From NCBI GenBank assembly GCA_012934845.2, contig WNNJ02000211.1, positions 1-64,000 of the forward strand: DNA of 64,000 nt. The letters run 5' to 3'. Source of the stretch: Pomphorhynchus laevis. Its lineage: Eukaryota; Acanthocephala; Palaeacanthocephala; Echinorhynchida; Pomphorhynchidae. Positions 12,265 to 23,396 of the stretch are shown here, piece by piece. Below the pieces are notes generated by a model that did no database searches, had not been told where the DNA came from, and saw nothing but the letters and a program-made list of their open reading frames with translations. Both the position numbers and the translations under genes were made by a program. Every line of letters begins with the position of its first letter. Within the stretch, counting starts at the first letter, position 1.

Positions 12265-12480
12265 GTAAAAATTATATTTTCAAATGCTGTAAAATCTAGA
12301 TATTAGATGTACGCTTTAGTAGAAAGAAACTTTACATACAGTGCTCTATTCTAGTATTTGTAATTATGTTAATTGCTTTATTAGTTTAATGTAGACAGAC
12401 AACTTAATTCTGTTATAGTCAAAGATCACAAAAATAAAGAAAGCAAGTTAAAAAATAGTTGTAGTAAATTAATTTTTTTA

Positions 12481-12512
12481 GTTACCCTCAACTTAAAAAA
12501 GTTGAGGGTAAC
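12481..12512. repeat. Perfect 14-bp inverted repeat
   Basis: GTTACCCTCAACTT, four A, then the exact complement. A related AAGTTGAGGATAAC occurs in direct orientation near 13675, so this may be the end of a small DNA element covering 12.5-13.7 kb; no transposase was recognised between them. Confidence 0.6.
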
Positions 12513-13990
12513 TTCATACTTCTTTGTTGACTTTCGGGGATCAAATTTTTATGTATGTATTCATTCAAAAATACGCAATTCTAGCTTGCTGTTTACACAG
12601 GGCTACAATATGGAAGTTATTTGTCCAATATAGTGATAGTATTGCCGGAATGCTTGTTAATTTCGGAATCAGCACAATTTTTTAGTTTTAATACTGTCCG
12701 TGCACTCACCCCAAGGAGTTTGGCAATTCTGCATCTTATCCGAACGAATGGGCTCCCAATTTTGCTATATTCGTTAGACGAGGAACATTTGAATTCATAA
12801 ACAATTTTGGATATCTGTTGGACACCACGTTTAATATTGTGGACTGGAAAGACATTTAATAGTAAAATTATTATTAAAGGCTATATTGACTTTAACATTG
12901 AAATGTAGTTTGACAATATTGGGGATTCGACGTCGAAACTCATTTGAATATGAAGAGAACCAAGGAAAATAAAACCTTACAGGTTCATCGGTACTGCTGC
13001 CGTCATTATAATTAGTTTTTTTTTGCTGGTAAATCATTCAATGTTCTATTTATTTATTAATAAATAGTGTCTGAGGGATAGTGTCTTCCCATACTAGTCT
13101 TTAATATCATTTAAGTCATTATGTAAGTAGTTAATAATTGCCTCATAATTTAATATACACAATTTAACATAATTTTTAAGGAGTCAGTATTAGTCCGTTT
13201 GTAATTTGATAGGAATAAATGCATGCATTTGTTTACTTGTTTAGAATTAAACTATCTGGTAGAATTTGTTTACTTATTGAATAAAAATCATTAGCGATAA
13301 ATAATAATAAGGAATTTCTTAAATAAAATTAGCGATAAATAAAAATGCCATTATTGAGTTTGATGTCGCAAAAGTAAAAACTAACAGCGCAGACTTAATC
13401 AAAGCATTGAAGCGAGCAATCAATGTAAAAGTATGTATTCCGAAAGCCACAGCTGATAAGCGGATAAATATACAATCTAATTTCTGAAAGTAACAAAACG
13501 TAAACCTTCCGCACGTAAGTAGGTAGCATTTGGTTCTTGGCAATTTGAGACGATTAGGTGATGAATATATAAAGAGTCAATAAATAATTTGTCTTTTTTT
13601 TATTAATGATATTTCGACTTACCACTATCTCAGCAAACCTGTAATAAGTAAATATGATTAAAATTAAAATAAGTTGAGGATAACATTTCAAGTCTTCGTT
13701 GAGCTTTTACTTAAATTCCACATTACAGATTTGTACGAACAAAAGGCATATTTTGCATATTTTTAAATATATATAGAACATGGTGTTGCTTGGTATTATA
13801 TAAAGGGTAGAACCAAAGAAACGAGACAAACTTGTTTGTCAAGCTCTACATTATACTAATTACATAACAATGAGTCTGTAAGAGACCCCAGACCGTGGTT
13901 TGTAAACACTGACGAATTATATATACAGGGTTAATGAGGAACCGCCATCCCAAGGTCTATCAAATACGCTAATAATATTACTTGTAATAA
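12513..13990. other. Unassigned sequence
   Basis: A few short coding-like stretches (for example PNEWAPNFAIFVRRG near 12745 and ADLIKALKRAINVKVCIPK near 13400, both + strand) have no family I can name. They may be worn element fragments. Nothing else is recognised. Confidence 0.4.
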
Positions 13991-13999
13991 AAGAAACTG

Positions 14000-16060
14000 G
14001 GAAGTAGAGCGTTTATTTATTTGCGAAACGTTTCGACCGTTTTTGGTATTATTCACTCGCTAGTGTTAAATGTCAGATTTTTACAGTGGGTATGACAATT
14101 TATATGTAATTCCGATCTGGAATAATTTCAAGATCTTACAAAAAAAATTATCACAGCTTTTTGTCTGGAAAAATTCCAGTACTATTCGAGTTTTTGTTAT
14201 TATCACTTCACAGTGTCGTTGCTTCGATTGCTGTGTTGAGATCTTTGTTGGAGTGAGATATTTGCATTACTCTGAGGTTTTGCGCCACCATCACTTATTT
14301 CCAATGGATGGAACGGATGGTCGGCCAGGTTCAGACTTTTGACAGTCATCAATTGTCCAATCCATCGTTTTTCCATTTCCTTCAGTGGTTATCGGTGACA
14401 TGTGTTGTAGCATCCCGTTGAGATTTCCTGAGTTCCGGTATCTTATCAGAGGTTTTTGTATGTTCTGTATTATTGTCGCAGGAATCTCTGAAAATGCCAA
14501 ATCTAATGAACGTTGGAGCGATGTCAGTAAGGAATGGAAGGTCACAATGAGATTAATAGTATTCTCATTGCTGTTTGAATTGGTGCGTTCCATTGTTAGT
14601 TGGCTTTTTCTGTCTAGCTTATGAATATATGAAAACTTTGTGAAAACCTGGCGGTGTGTATAACCACGTCCTTGAACTTAACATTCATCAACGTTAGTTG
14701 TTCTTCGAAAATTTTAGAGATGAACAAATTTTCAATGCCCGGTCTGCCTCATTGCGTATAATTATGCCATATAGAGACCGGCGTAGGTTGGCCCAACTGG
14801 TGTTCTCATTGCAGTTCATAGTATCTGTTTGTATAGTTGTCCTTCAAACGTGAATATATTCGATGTGAGTACTAGGCGGAGGAGGTTACAAACTTTGTCA
14901 ACTTTCTCAGTTTTCCAACCATATTGTAGGGCTAATACCCTGATTGATGTGAGGCCATTGTCTGTATTGATGGACGTGAAAAGGGATTCAGCATCGATAG
15001 TTGCAAGTTTGTGATTTCTTCATTCGTTCTTTGATTGCTCAAAACGTTGTATAAATGCATTCGTACTGCACAGGAAAGAGGGTGTTTCCTTTAAAATCGG
15101 ATATAATTCATCGTGTAGCCATTTTGACAGCTTTTCAGTTGAAGTTTCAATATTACTTATGATAGGACGACATGGAGGTGGTAAGATACCTTTGTGTACT
15201 TTGGGAACCAGGTAAAATTTTCCAGGACGTAGATTCCACTGTATTAGCATACGTTGAGTTTCATTATCCGTAAAGTTCAGTTTAATGGTTTTCTCTACCG
15301 CAACAGTAATTCTATTAAATAGTATTTGTGAAATCTTGTGTAAGCGGAACTTCTGAGGTGTTTATTTGCCTCAGCGATATAATCATTTTTGCCCCATACA
15401 ACAACCTTGCCTCCTTTATCAGCTGTTCGAATTATAATCTCCTCGTTCATTCGTTATTCTCTTAGGTCGTTCGTACAGTCACTGTCCACGTTTAAGTGCG
15501 CTCTACTCGTCGGAATCTGATCATTGTATCGTTGTATCACGTTTTTATTAATGATATTTGTTGCTATTGCTAGTTCGCTGTGATCGGAAATGTTATTTAC
15601 TGATCGTTGAACTGCCTTACTGATGCTCGTACAAGTTTGAAAACGTTCGTATTCCCGTTTTATAGGACGAACTTCAAACCAAGAGATAGGCATTGAAGGT
15701 GTTGATCAGATAGTGCCTGGTCACTAACATTAATGACATTAAAGTAGTCGTTGCATGCATAGTTTTTCGGTTTCCTGCAGAATCGATGATGTCTTCTTAA
15801 AGGCAATGTAGTGAGTGTAAACCTCGACACGTTTTCATTGGTAAGTTTTTAAAGTTTGCGACACTTTTGTTTGATTAGTTTGTTGTATTCGTGTTTGTCA
15901 GGGATCGTATTATGAACGCGGTCCGTGTAAGTACAGAATTCATGTAAAATATAGGTTAATTCTATAAAGCATCTCATAAGAGACTTTTTCCAACGTTCTT
16001 ATAAACAGTTGGCCGTGTGTAGTGAAATTAAGTTCCAATTTACTTGCATATTTTTGCGGA
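14000..16060 (-). mobile_element. Canonical PLE, decayed near-complete ORF (PLE-2)
   Basis: The minus strand carries an ordered PLE reading: LSDQHLQCLSLGLKF (N-terminal region, about 15.7 kb), TADKGGKVVVWGKNDY, FYLVPKVHKG, CRPIISNIETSTEKLSKWL, LATIDAESLFTSINTDNG (motif A), PVGPTYAGLYMA (motif B), and the RT-endonuclease linker TFHSLLTSLQRSL with PLIRYRNSGNLNGML. A GIY-YIG domain was not recognised. A decayed hammerhead-like motif lies downstream at 14015-14065 (GGTCGAAACGTTTCGC on the minus strand). The copy is broken in several places. RT fragments of similar type recur at 53.3-53.7 kb. Confidence 0.8.
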
Positions 16061-16061
16061 G

Positions 16062-16150
16062 ATGTAATCCTTTTGAAACAAATCAAATCAGCTAACTGAG
16101 TCTACGTATTTAATATAATTATAAAAAACTGATTGTGAGTGCGGATTCGG
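16062..16150 (-). mobile_element. Naiad terminal signature only (N10)
   Basis: The minus strand reads AATACGTAGACTCAGTTAGC then TGATTTGATTTG, the end seen at 58.4 kb. No further family sequence precedes it, so only the last part was inserted or kept. Confidence 0.6.
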
Positions 16151-16291
16151 GCTTTACATATGGTAGGGTCATTCGAAAATTCAGTAAATAAAATAAAGAC
16201 TTCTAAGACTGTAATAGAAGAAACTCTTCAGTTTTGAGTGCAAAAGTTTATATATAAAAGTTTTATATATTGAAGTTTTGAGAGATAAAAT

Positions 16292-16340
16292 ACACCATCT
16301 TCCTGACAAAGTCGAGAGGCGAAACGTTGAAATAAAGAAA
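16292..16340 (+). ncRNA. Decayed hammerhead-like motif
   Basis: CTGACAAA, stem GTC-GAGA-GGC and GAAACGTT follow hammerhead order, but the conserved core CTGANGA has an A where G is required. It is likely a dead PLE end. Confidence 0.35.
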
Positions 16341-17017
16341 TATTTGTGTTGCCTGTTTTCTGTTTTATGATCAAAATATATGAAATGCATTGTTAGACAA
16401 TTTCAGACGTCTTTTACTGACGAGATCCAATAAGATCGAAACCAGTCTAAAAGAATATTGAAAGCTCTAGAATCTATTACAACAAGGGGTTATTTGCATT
16501 GCTATTCTCCTATCAAGTCAGCCAAAAGGACAGATGGTAGTTCACCCTACTGATGAGTGCTGCTGTTTTTTTACAAAATCCTTGATTATAAAACTAACGC
16601 TTGTTGGCTCCAGGAGAACAGTTTGAAACATTTTAAGCTTAAATTATATAAATAATTTTAAATCAGATTGTGTGAAACAGTGTTCCGGGAGCTAATAAGC
16701 ATTGATTTCATAATTATAGATTTTGCCAAAATCCGGAATTCGATTACAAGTAGAGCAGACTTTCTTATCACTCCTTGACGAGCTGACGGTAGCCGGCTGC
16801 ACTCATCAGTAGAATGAACTACCATCAGTAGTTACACCTGCCCAGGGATACTAATGGTGTACTCGTAAATAAATCACTATATTTTCTACATAAAAAGGCA
16901 TAAACACAAGGCAGCATTCTATATATCCTCATCAGACTAAGAAATAGAACCGAATTATTCTCGCAATATTCAAAGTCGCTACATATGCCCAGTCATCCTA
17001 TGTGTTACGACAAACTT

Positions 17018-17071
17018 CAACAACGGTATACGCGTTTCGCTCTAACGGAGCTCATCAGTACCGTTACTTCA
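17018..17071 (-). ncRNA. Hammerhead ribozyme A, copy 1
   Basis: Minus strand: stem I AACGGTA/TACCGTT extended by wobble pairs, core CTGATGA, perfect stem II GCTC-CGTTA-GAGC, GAAA, minimal stem III AC/GT, cleavage triplet GTA. All invariant core bases are present. The two-base stem III is typical of hammerheads in PLEs and animal retrozymes, which tend to work as dimers. Confidence 0.85.
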
Positions 17072-17480
17072 ATAATCATCCATAGGCACCTTTACACGCC
17101 TAAACAATGTTTAAAGCTCGAAAAGCAGATATACCCTTAATCTGAATCATCAGAGGGAATTAAGCATAAGCTCTGTGCATGACAGTGCGTATTGCAGTTT
17201 AACCATGCATCTGGCACTAAATTCCTTTTAATAGAAATGCTGTTTTACAGGGACACCTTAAAGTGTACAAATATATAAAAAATAAATTGTTGTTACACCT
17301 ACCCTGGGACACCAAACGGTGTACTCGTGAATAAATCATTATGATTTCATCACAAGGAGGCATAAACACAAGGCAGCATTCTATATATCGTCATCAGACC
17401 ATGAAATAGAACCGAATTATTCTCGCAATATTCAAAGTCGCTACGTATGCCCAATCATTCTATGTGTGACGACAAACTTC

Positions 17481-17525
17481 AACAGCGGTAGACGCGTTTC
17501 GGTCCAACGAAGCTCATCAGTACTT
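17481..17525 (-). ncRNA. Hammerhead ribozyme A, copy 2
   Basis: Same position in the second unit: CTGATGA, stem II GCTT-CGTTG-GACC with one mismatch, GAAA, CGCGTC. The triplet is GTC. Stem I is weaker than in copy 1. Confidence 0.75.
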
Positions 17526-17775
17526 TGACTTTAATAATATCCATAGGCATTTTAACACACGATTAAGCAGTGTTTAAAGCTCCAAAATCAGAAGTACCCT
17601 TAATCTGAATCATCGGATGGAATTTAGCATAAGCTCTGTGCATGACAGTGCGTATTGCAGTTTAACCATGCATCAGGCACTAAATTCCTTTTAATATAAA
17701 TACTGTTTAACAGGGACACTTTAAAGTGTACAAATATATAAAATATAATTTGCTGTTACACCTGCTCTGGGACAA

Positions 17776-18512
17776 TCTATAATAAGGCATGCCAGAGAGC
17801 ATCCCGAATAATGCAGTTTCTCGAGATCATGATGGAAGGTTTCATATGTTTTGTGATATCTGATAATCCTGGATTCGTAGCCTAGATGTCAAGAGCGCAA
17901 GTCAATTACTTAGAGCGACAGCTCGGATCACTGATTAATCAGATTTCGAGAGGAGAAGAGTCGGTAGTCAACCTTCTGATGATCCCGGGGCTACCAATAT
18001 GTGGCAGAAAACGGACGAGCGAAATTAAAACGGCAGTAACAATAGTGCCGCTAGTAGTCAGAGTGTATGGAATTGAAAGTAATGAATGATTATGTAGTTG
18101 ATTTTCAAAGCGAAAGTCACCTTGTGTGACCTAGCAACAATTTAATAGATAATTAAGCATCCATAGCAGGATCACCAGTGCAGATTTCAATTGATCTTCA
18201 TGATCTCAAACCGAAGAATCTATAATAAACATGCCAGAGAGCATCTCGGACAATGCAGTTTCTACAGATCATGATGGAAGGTTTCATATGCTGTGTGAAA
18301 TCTGATAATTCTGGATTCGTAGCTTAGCAGTCAAGAGCGCAAGCCAAGTACGTAGAGCGACCGCTCAGATCTCGGATTAGTCACATTTCGAAAGGAGAAG
18401 AATTGGTAGTCAACCTTCTGATGATCCCGGGGCTACCAATATGTGGCAGAAAGCGGGCGAAATGAAAACGGCAGTGGCAATAGTGCCGCTAGTATTTACA
18501 GTTGTACTGGAC
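17776..18512 (+). repeat. Tandem 443-bp repeats with hammerhead-like motif
   Basis: TCTATAATAA recurs at 17776 and 18219; both units share GCCAGAGAGCATC, GATCATGATGGAAGGTTTC and ACCTTCTGATGATCCCGGGG. In unit 2 CTGATGA (18418) is followed by CCCG, a 22-nt loop that itself contains GCTAC/GTGGC, CGGG, C and GAAA (18459): a hammerhead core with an enlarged stem II. Unit 1 carries a small insertion before GAAA. Both then keep a CGGCA/TGCCG hairpin where stem III would be. The second unit is cut short by the SINE. Confidence 0.6.
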
Positions 18513-18695
18513 GGTTAGCCCTGTCGGTAAAGCGTAGACCCACTTATTGAGAAAACCTAGGTTCAAATTTTAAAACGGAAATAAGGTTTAAATAGAAACA
18601 ACGGCGATACATTGCCTTCTGATGATCCCGTCCTTATCGGGCGAAACAATATCAATAAATTAGGTCAAAAACTGATTTGATTTGATTCAAGGTAT
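18513..18695 (+). mobile_element. tRNA-derived SINE with hammerhead-like body
   Basis: The head resembles tRNA-Lys: TAGCCCTGTCGGTAAAGCG (A box region) and GGTTCAAATT (B box) about 33 nt apart. The body holds CTGATGA (18619), CCCG, a 7-nt loop, CGGG, C and GAAA (18643). The 3' end is AACTGATTTGATTTGATT, close to the Naiad terminus. It is a short non-coding retroposon presumably transcribed by Pol III. The clover-leaf is degenerate, so this is not a working tRNA gene. Confidence 0.65.
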
Positions 18696-18739
18696 ATGAA
18701 ATTGAAAATCATGGATGATACCGCCATTATACTCGTACA

Positions 18740-19335
18740 TGTGATATATGCATATGATTACGCCAACCACCCTGTTGGCGTCTTCCTCGAATCGGCTGCG
18801 ACGTAGAGGTTGCCAGCCATCCTCTCACCCATCCGTCCGGTCCATCCAATGTTGCTCTGGATTCATCACTAAAGATGACTTTTGTGAAGTCCGTTTTCAT
18901 ATTTTCACGTGCTCACGCGATGCGTTTCTCCATATTAATGTTTGATATAACGGGTTGTCGCTTTGCGCTTCTTACGGAACCCAAACTTCGCAAAATTCTG
19001 CAGTGAGTGCCGCGTTTTGTATCTTCTATTCCTGCATATGCGAATATCTGGGCACTAGAACTTAGAGGATGCCTGGCCATTTGACACTTCAGGCTGCGAA
19101 ACGTACGATTAGAAATTGTACGAAATTTATTTCGTTCATTTCGTTGCCTAACATGACTGATGCCTGAGATAGCTTTTTTACCGTCCGATGATCTCTTTTT
19201 ATTTCTTTCGAAATCTCTAGGGAGCTTATACCTTCTGCTAGACGGTGCATTATTATGTATTTTTCACCGGGCGAAAGATCTTTACCGCGTCCCATCGCTA
19301 CCAAAAGCAAAAGCAGCGTCTACTTTATAGCAAAC
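18740..19335 (-). mobile_element. Tc1-like transposase fragment
   Basis: From 19289 on the minus strand: MGRGKDLSPGEKYIIMHRL and IKRDHRTVKK (N-terminal helix-turn-helix), then in shifted frame FAYAGIEDTKRGTHCRILRS, KRQPVISNINMEKRIAWA, VIFSDESRATLDGPDGW. The Asp of SDES is the first acidic residue of the DDE site. The protein stops near 18740, so the second Asp and the Glu are gone. Inverted terminal repeats were not found. It is a plain dead DNA transposon. Confidence 0.85.
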
Positions 19336-19561
19336 TATATGCTGCATAATAACGTCATACACTTATAAACGCTAAAAATCGATAAAATCGGCATAGCATA
19401 TTAACTCTTAACTGCAGACAATTTAGTTTATTGCAGTCTAAGTCGAAGGTTAATAAAAATAACGTTTGCAAATTTTATAGTTATTAGATAAAAGTACACC
19501 ATTTAATCGTAAAAGTACATATTTGCATAATAATTTCATACGTACTGTATATGATATATCA

Positions 19562-19614
19562 AATAAGGTAATTATATAAATTGAGTATTGCTCAATTTAT
19601 ATAATTACCTTATT
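19562..19614. repeat. Perfect 24-bp inverted repeat
   Basis: Arms 19562-19585 and 19591-19614 are exact reverse complements around TATTG. They are AT-rich, with no linked gene. From 19335 to 20046 nothing else is recognised. Confidence 0.75.
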
Positions 19615-20046
19615 ATATGATCGAATCTACAAGAACAAATCTTTTTAGTAATGACAAACTGATGCACGTACAATACACCGTAGATTAAGTTTAATTAAAT
19701 CTATTCAAAAATGTTTAACAGAAAAGAAATTTTCATAGCGTTTGTTATCAAATTAGAACTTGTTTTGTTACGAATTAAATAGAAGTAACGGAAAGTGATG
19801 AGAAATAATTACTTTGATATAATGATCTATTAATGTAAATTTACGTTTTGAAAGATTTTTCCTTAAAAATCTAAGGAGATTCGATTGTAAGCGTGGTGCA
19901 TATTATACGTCTAAATGGATTTGTCGTGAATTAAATATATTTACAGCAATAATTCATTTACTTCCCTTTAACTGGTAATAAACTGCATACATGTGTTTTG
20001 ATTTACAGCTTAAATAATACTAAATTATTTTTCATATTTTTATCAG

Positions 20047-20242
20047 ATGTTTATCAATTCGAACAACAGCTACAATTTAATGATAGATTTAATAATATCA
20101 ATAGTAGTGAGCATTCGACGTTAACATTAGGATGTACCGATCAATTTGAAGATAAATGTTTCGTCAAATGGTCTATTATAAATACGCAGAAAAGAGGCTA
20201 CTGTATGATAGGGGATGCAATCAATGCTGCGAAGCAATATAG
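20047..20242 (+). CDS. Putative Ig-domain exon of the same host gene
   Basis: Bounded by TTTTTATCAG and a strong donor GTATGAGT. Reads DVYQFEQQLQFNDRF, STLTLGCTDQFEDKC, FVKWSIINTQKRGYCM, DAINAAKQYR. The Cys in LTLGC and the Trp in VKWS fit strands B and C of an Ig domain that continues in a later exon. The entry phase (1) matches the exon ending at 12264; the exit phase is 2. Coding potential, splice sites and phase agree, but transcript support is absent. Confidence 0.6.
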
Positions 20243-20414
20243 GTATGAGTAATCGTTGTCGCTCTCTCTCTATATATGGAATTGATAATCTTGCTTTGTT
20301 TTATTTAACACTATCATGTTTTTGAATTTAGGAACAGGATTAATCAGAACACTCTTTTATTTTTATATTTCGCTTGCTTAATTGGGAACAACTTGTTCGT
20401 TCGAATAGATAAAT

Positions 20415-20640
20415 TGTACTGTTTTTCTGATGATGCTAACATACGCTTGCGAAATATAAAAATAAATTTGTTTTAATAAATCTGATCAACAAAATAAATT
20501 TGTTTTAATAAATCTGATACAACGTCTTTTATTTATTAGTCAATTAATGAAAATTGACTTTTATTTTAAATTTCAATTTTTATTTTAACTTGATATAAAT
20601 TATATATCAATTATATTTTCAAACACAAAGTTATATATTT
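20415..20640 (+). mobile_element. PLE end remnants: hammerhead-like C and Naiad tail (N4)
   Basis: CTGATGATGCTA (20427) and TTGCGAAATATAAA match the 11.6-kb motif. A 32-bp tandem duplication (20459-20522) follows, and then the Naiad tail begins at CTGATACAACGTC. It appears to be one element broken into by another. Confidence 0.5.
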
Positions 20641-21419
20641 TATTTCGATGCTTTTTTCTAAAACATATTATATTCTGTACAATATATCGATAGAAATGAG
20701 TTGGCATTAAATACATTTCATTGATGTAGATCTTAATATAATCTAATTAATTTGAAATTTATGTGTTCTTTGAAAACCTTCATTTAAATAGCTTATATTT
20801 TGTCTTGATAAGTCTTAAAGAAATGAATCTGATATACATCAGATTTCATTCTTAAAACCCCACCCCAAAAATTCGTACCAATTAATTAGCGCATTAATGT
20901 ATAAATCATTTGATTACGTATCAATGTATTAACCATTTGGTTACTCCCCCAATTAATAAACGCACCAATGTACTAATTACTCCCAAATTAATAAACGCAT
21001 AAATTTATTAAAATGGTTCATAATGCACCAATTTAATAATCACTTAATTTAATGAAGAAATTAATTTAATTGCAGAAATTTAATTAGTTAAATGTTTAAT
21101 CTAATTAGTTTAGATAGCGCTAGCTATCAGCTTCAGGAAAAAATGAACAGTTTATTTAAACACAAAAGCATCAAGTTTGCCATTTATAGAAGGTATATGA
21201 ACTCAAAGATAAATTTTATATTTAAATAATTTTTGTATATTTAAATAAATTATACTTTAATAAAAAACAGAAAATAAAGCAAATACAGAAACTTGAAATG
21301 ATAAATAAAAATTAGTAAAAAACTAAAACTTATATTGTAGAATTTGTAGAAGATTAATGTTAATATTTGATAACGTAATACCATTTTAACAAAGTAATGT
21401 CGTTTTATTTTTAATTTTT
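20641..21419. other. Unassigned AT-rich sequence
   Basis: Includes a run of degenerate repeats of the type ATTAATAAACGCA (20880-21060), otherwise nothing recognisable. Confidence 0.4.
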
Positions 21420-21750
21420 AATTAATTACTTAATTTTTATGGATAATAAATAAAAAAAACTTTGTATTATTGGAACAAGATACTAAATAATCAAATTTCA
21501 TCAGATAAAATACGTCATTAGCATGCATTTAATCCAGCTGATATGATGGGTCGAGGAATAAGGGCCGAAACCTGATAGCATTGAAGTTCCAAAATCTTAT
21601 ATAACAATTATTTATTATTCATAATTATTTATTATTCATAATTATTTATTATTTAATTTTGATTTAGCATTATTATTTTTTTATTTTATAATTATATTAA
21701 ATACGTATATTCACAGTTAGCTGATTTGATTCATTGATCCATCTTCAAAA
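21420..21750 (+). mobile_element. Naiad 3' end (N5)
   Basis: Carries the family block CGAGGAATAAGGGCCGAAAC and terminal TTAGCTGATTTGATT. The right half of the foldback (CTGATGAC to CTGATACAA) is missing, so the outer stem cannot form. Confidence 0.7.
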
Positions 21751-22685
21751 AAATCCAAGTGTAAAAAATGGATCAACATCACTTATTTCATTAACATAAT
21801 TTCTTAAAAGAGTTTGTTTAAAATGCACATAATACATATAGTTCCATTTAAATGATTTAGCGCACTACTAAATTTCCATATAAAATCTTTAAACGAGCAA
21901 AACGTATATTTAACAATTCTGGACGGATATATATTCTGTCAAAAAATAAGCTTACCAAATTATTTAGAGACATGCTTTTTGAGGAGCGTAGTTTTTTTAA
22001 TAAGATTGAAAATTTACGTTACCTAATACTGAGCGTATGGCAACCTTAACAACGAGATTATCAATTCTGTAACGCAAACCATTTATTTGAAGAGAACGAC
22101 TGAATTCTTATGAATTATTGCCAATTGAATTTTGCCGTGTTTAATTTAGTCAACAGCCTTTGAATACATAAAGAAAATAGAAATTATCCACGAATTCGAC
22201 ATACTATCTTTAGCAATTCCTGGCAAACTATATGTTATATGATGTGTCACGATTTCCATACTTTGAAAAAATACGTCAAACAATAATATTGACATTACTT
22301 CACTGTCAAGACCGTGTAAGGATAATTCAACGTGCACTTCTATTTATCTTGAATATATTGTACTCACTGTGTGTGCTATTACTGATTATTCCTTCATTCA
22401 GAGGTTCTGCATAGTCAGAGAGTCGTAATGTTTGCGTTAGTGATAACTGGTATGACGAATAAAATAAATGAAATTGGCATGAACAAAGATGGCTACTTAA
22501 TATTAATTCATTAGAATAACCATAATTTCACATTTATGCAATGAAGGTTCTAGTTTAGTTTCATTATTCACATTATGGGAATATCAAATCACTATGACTG
22601 ATGCTTATACAATTAAAAAAGATTCCAAGAACAATATTATAGTTTAAATAACATATATTATAAGCTGTTTTATATATAATATACC

Positions 22686-22904
22686 TTGTGTTTATTGAAA
22701 GGGACTGTTGTGTCATCATTATTTGGTCCTTGTTCGACCAACGGAGAACAATGTAATAATTCTTCGTTAGCTAGTAATACCACATGGAAGAAACTCATGG
22801 AAGTTTTACTTAAATCAACTTCTTTTGTACAAAAAAGCTTAAACAATAAGGATAGGGTATTGATCGGTTGGAATGGAAAAAGTAACAGAGTTATACAGAA
22901 GTGA
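22686..22904 (+). other. Unassigned 72-codon open frame
   Basis: Reads GPCSTNGEQCNN, WKKLMEVLLK, NKDRVLIGWNG. It lies between Ig exons and follows an acceptor-like TTTATTGAAAG, but the phase does not fit the 20242 donor. It could be another exon reached through an unseen one, or chance. From 21750 to 22685 nothing is recognised. Confidence 0.3.
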
Positions 22905-23396
22905 ACATGATAAAGCTTTTATTTGTCAACTATTTTTTCTTCGCTGTTGTACTCTATGTATTTTGTTTTTTAGATTTGTCACTAAATAAGCTGTTAAGTA
23001 ATGAAAACTCTGACATTTTTACAAATATATTAATCAGAGTTTTAATGTTGATTACAATTGTTTAATATAATACACAATTATAAAAAGAATTTTATTACTT
23101 AAAAATTACCAATCTGCGATTAAATAATTTAATTGTACATTATCCCAACTACTAAAAATGTAATATCAGAAATATTATATGATCTTAGTATTTAGCTTTT
23201 TCACAAAATCTAAGGAGGTAATTTCAATTCAAATTGATTGGTCTTTTGATGGATTGTTTGTAGTATGCCAACACACATGCTTTGGACATGTGATACGAGT
23301 ATTCAAGCTAAATGTATTATGTAAGAATCATTAATCTTATTTATAGTGGTCAAAGCTAGTAATGAGTTTGATTATTTCTGCATTGTATTTATAAAG

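Larger units (their letters stand above)
16827..17760 (-). repeat. Two tandem 462-bp hammerhead-bearing repeats
   Basis: The unit beginning near GTTACACCTGCCCTGGGACA is repeated with period 462 bp (compare CTCATCAG at 17051 and 17513). Both units share GGCAGCATTCTATATAT, the ribozyme block, and CCATGCATC-GGCACTAAATT. No open frame is present. A third unit lies at 53.76-54.28 kb next to PLE reverse transcriptase. The tandem arrangement with ribozymes fits PLE pseudo-LTRs or animal retrozymes. From 16340 to 16827 nothing is recognised. Confidence 0.85.

Noticed and set aside
13319-13543. Minus-strand 74-codon gene
   Set aside because: Low-complexity hydrophobic shadow; the + strand reading is slightly more protein-like but unassigned.
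18513-18580. Functional tRNA gene
   Set aside because: A and B boxes are recognisable but the acceptor and anticodon stems do not close; it fits a SINE head.
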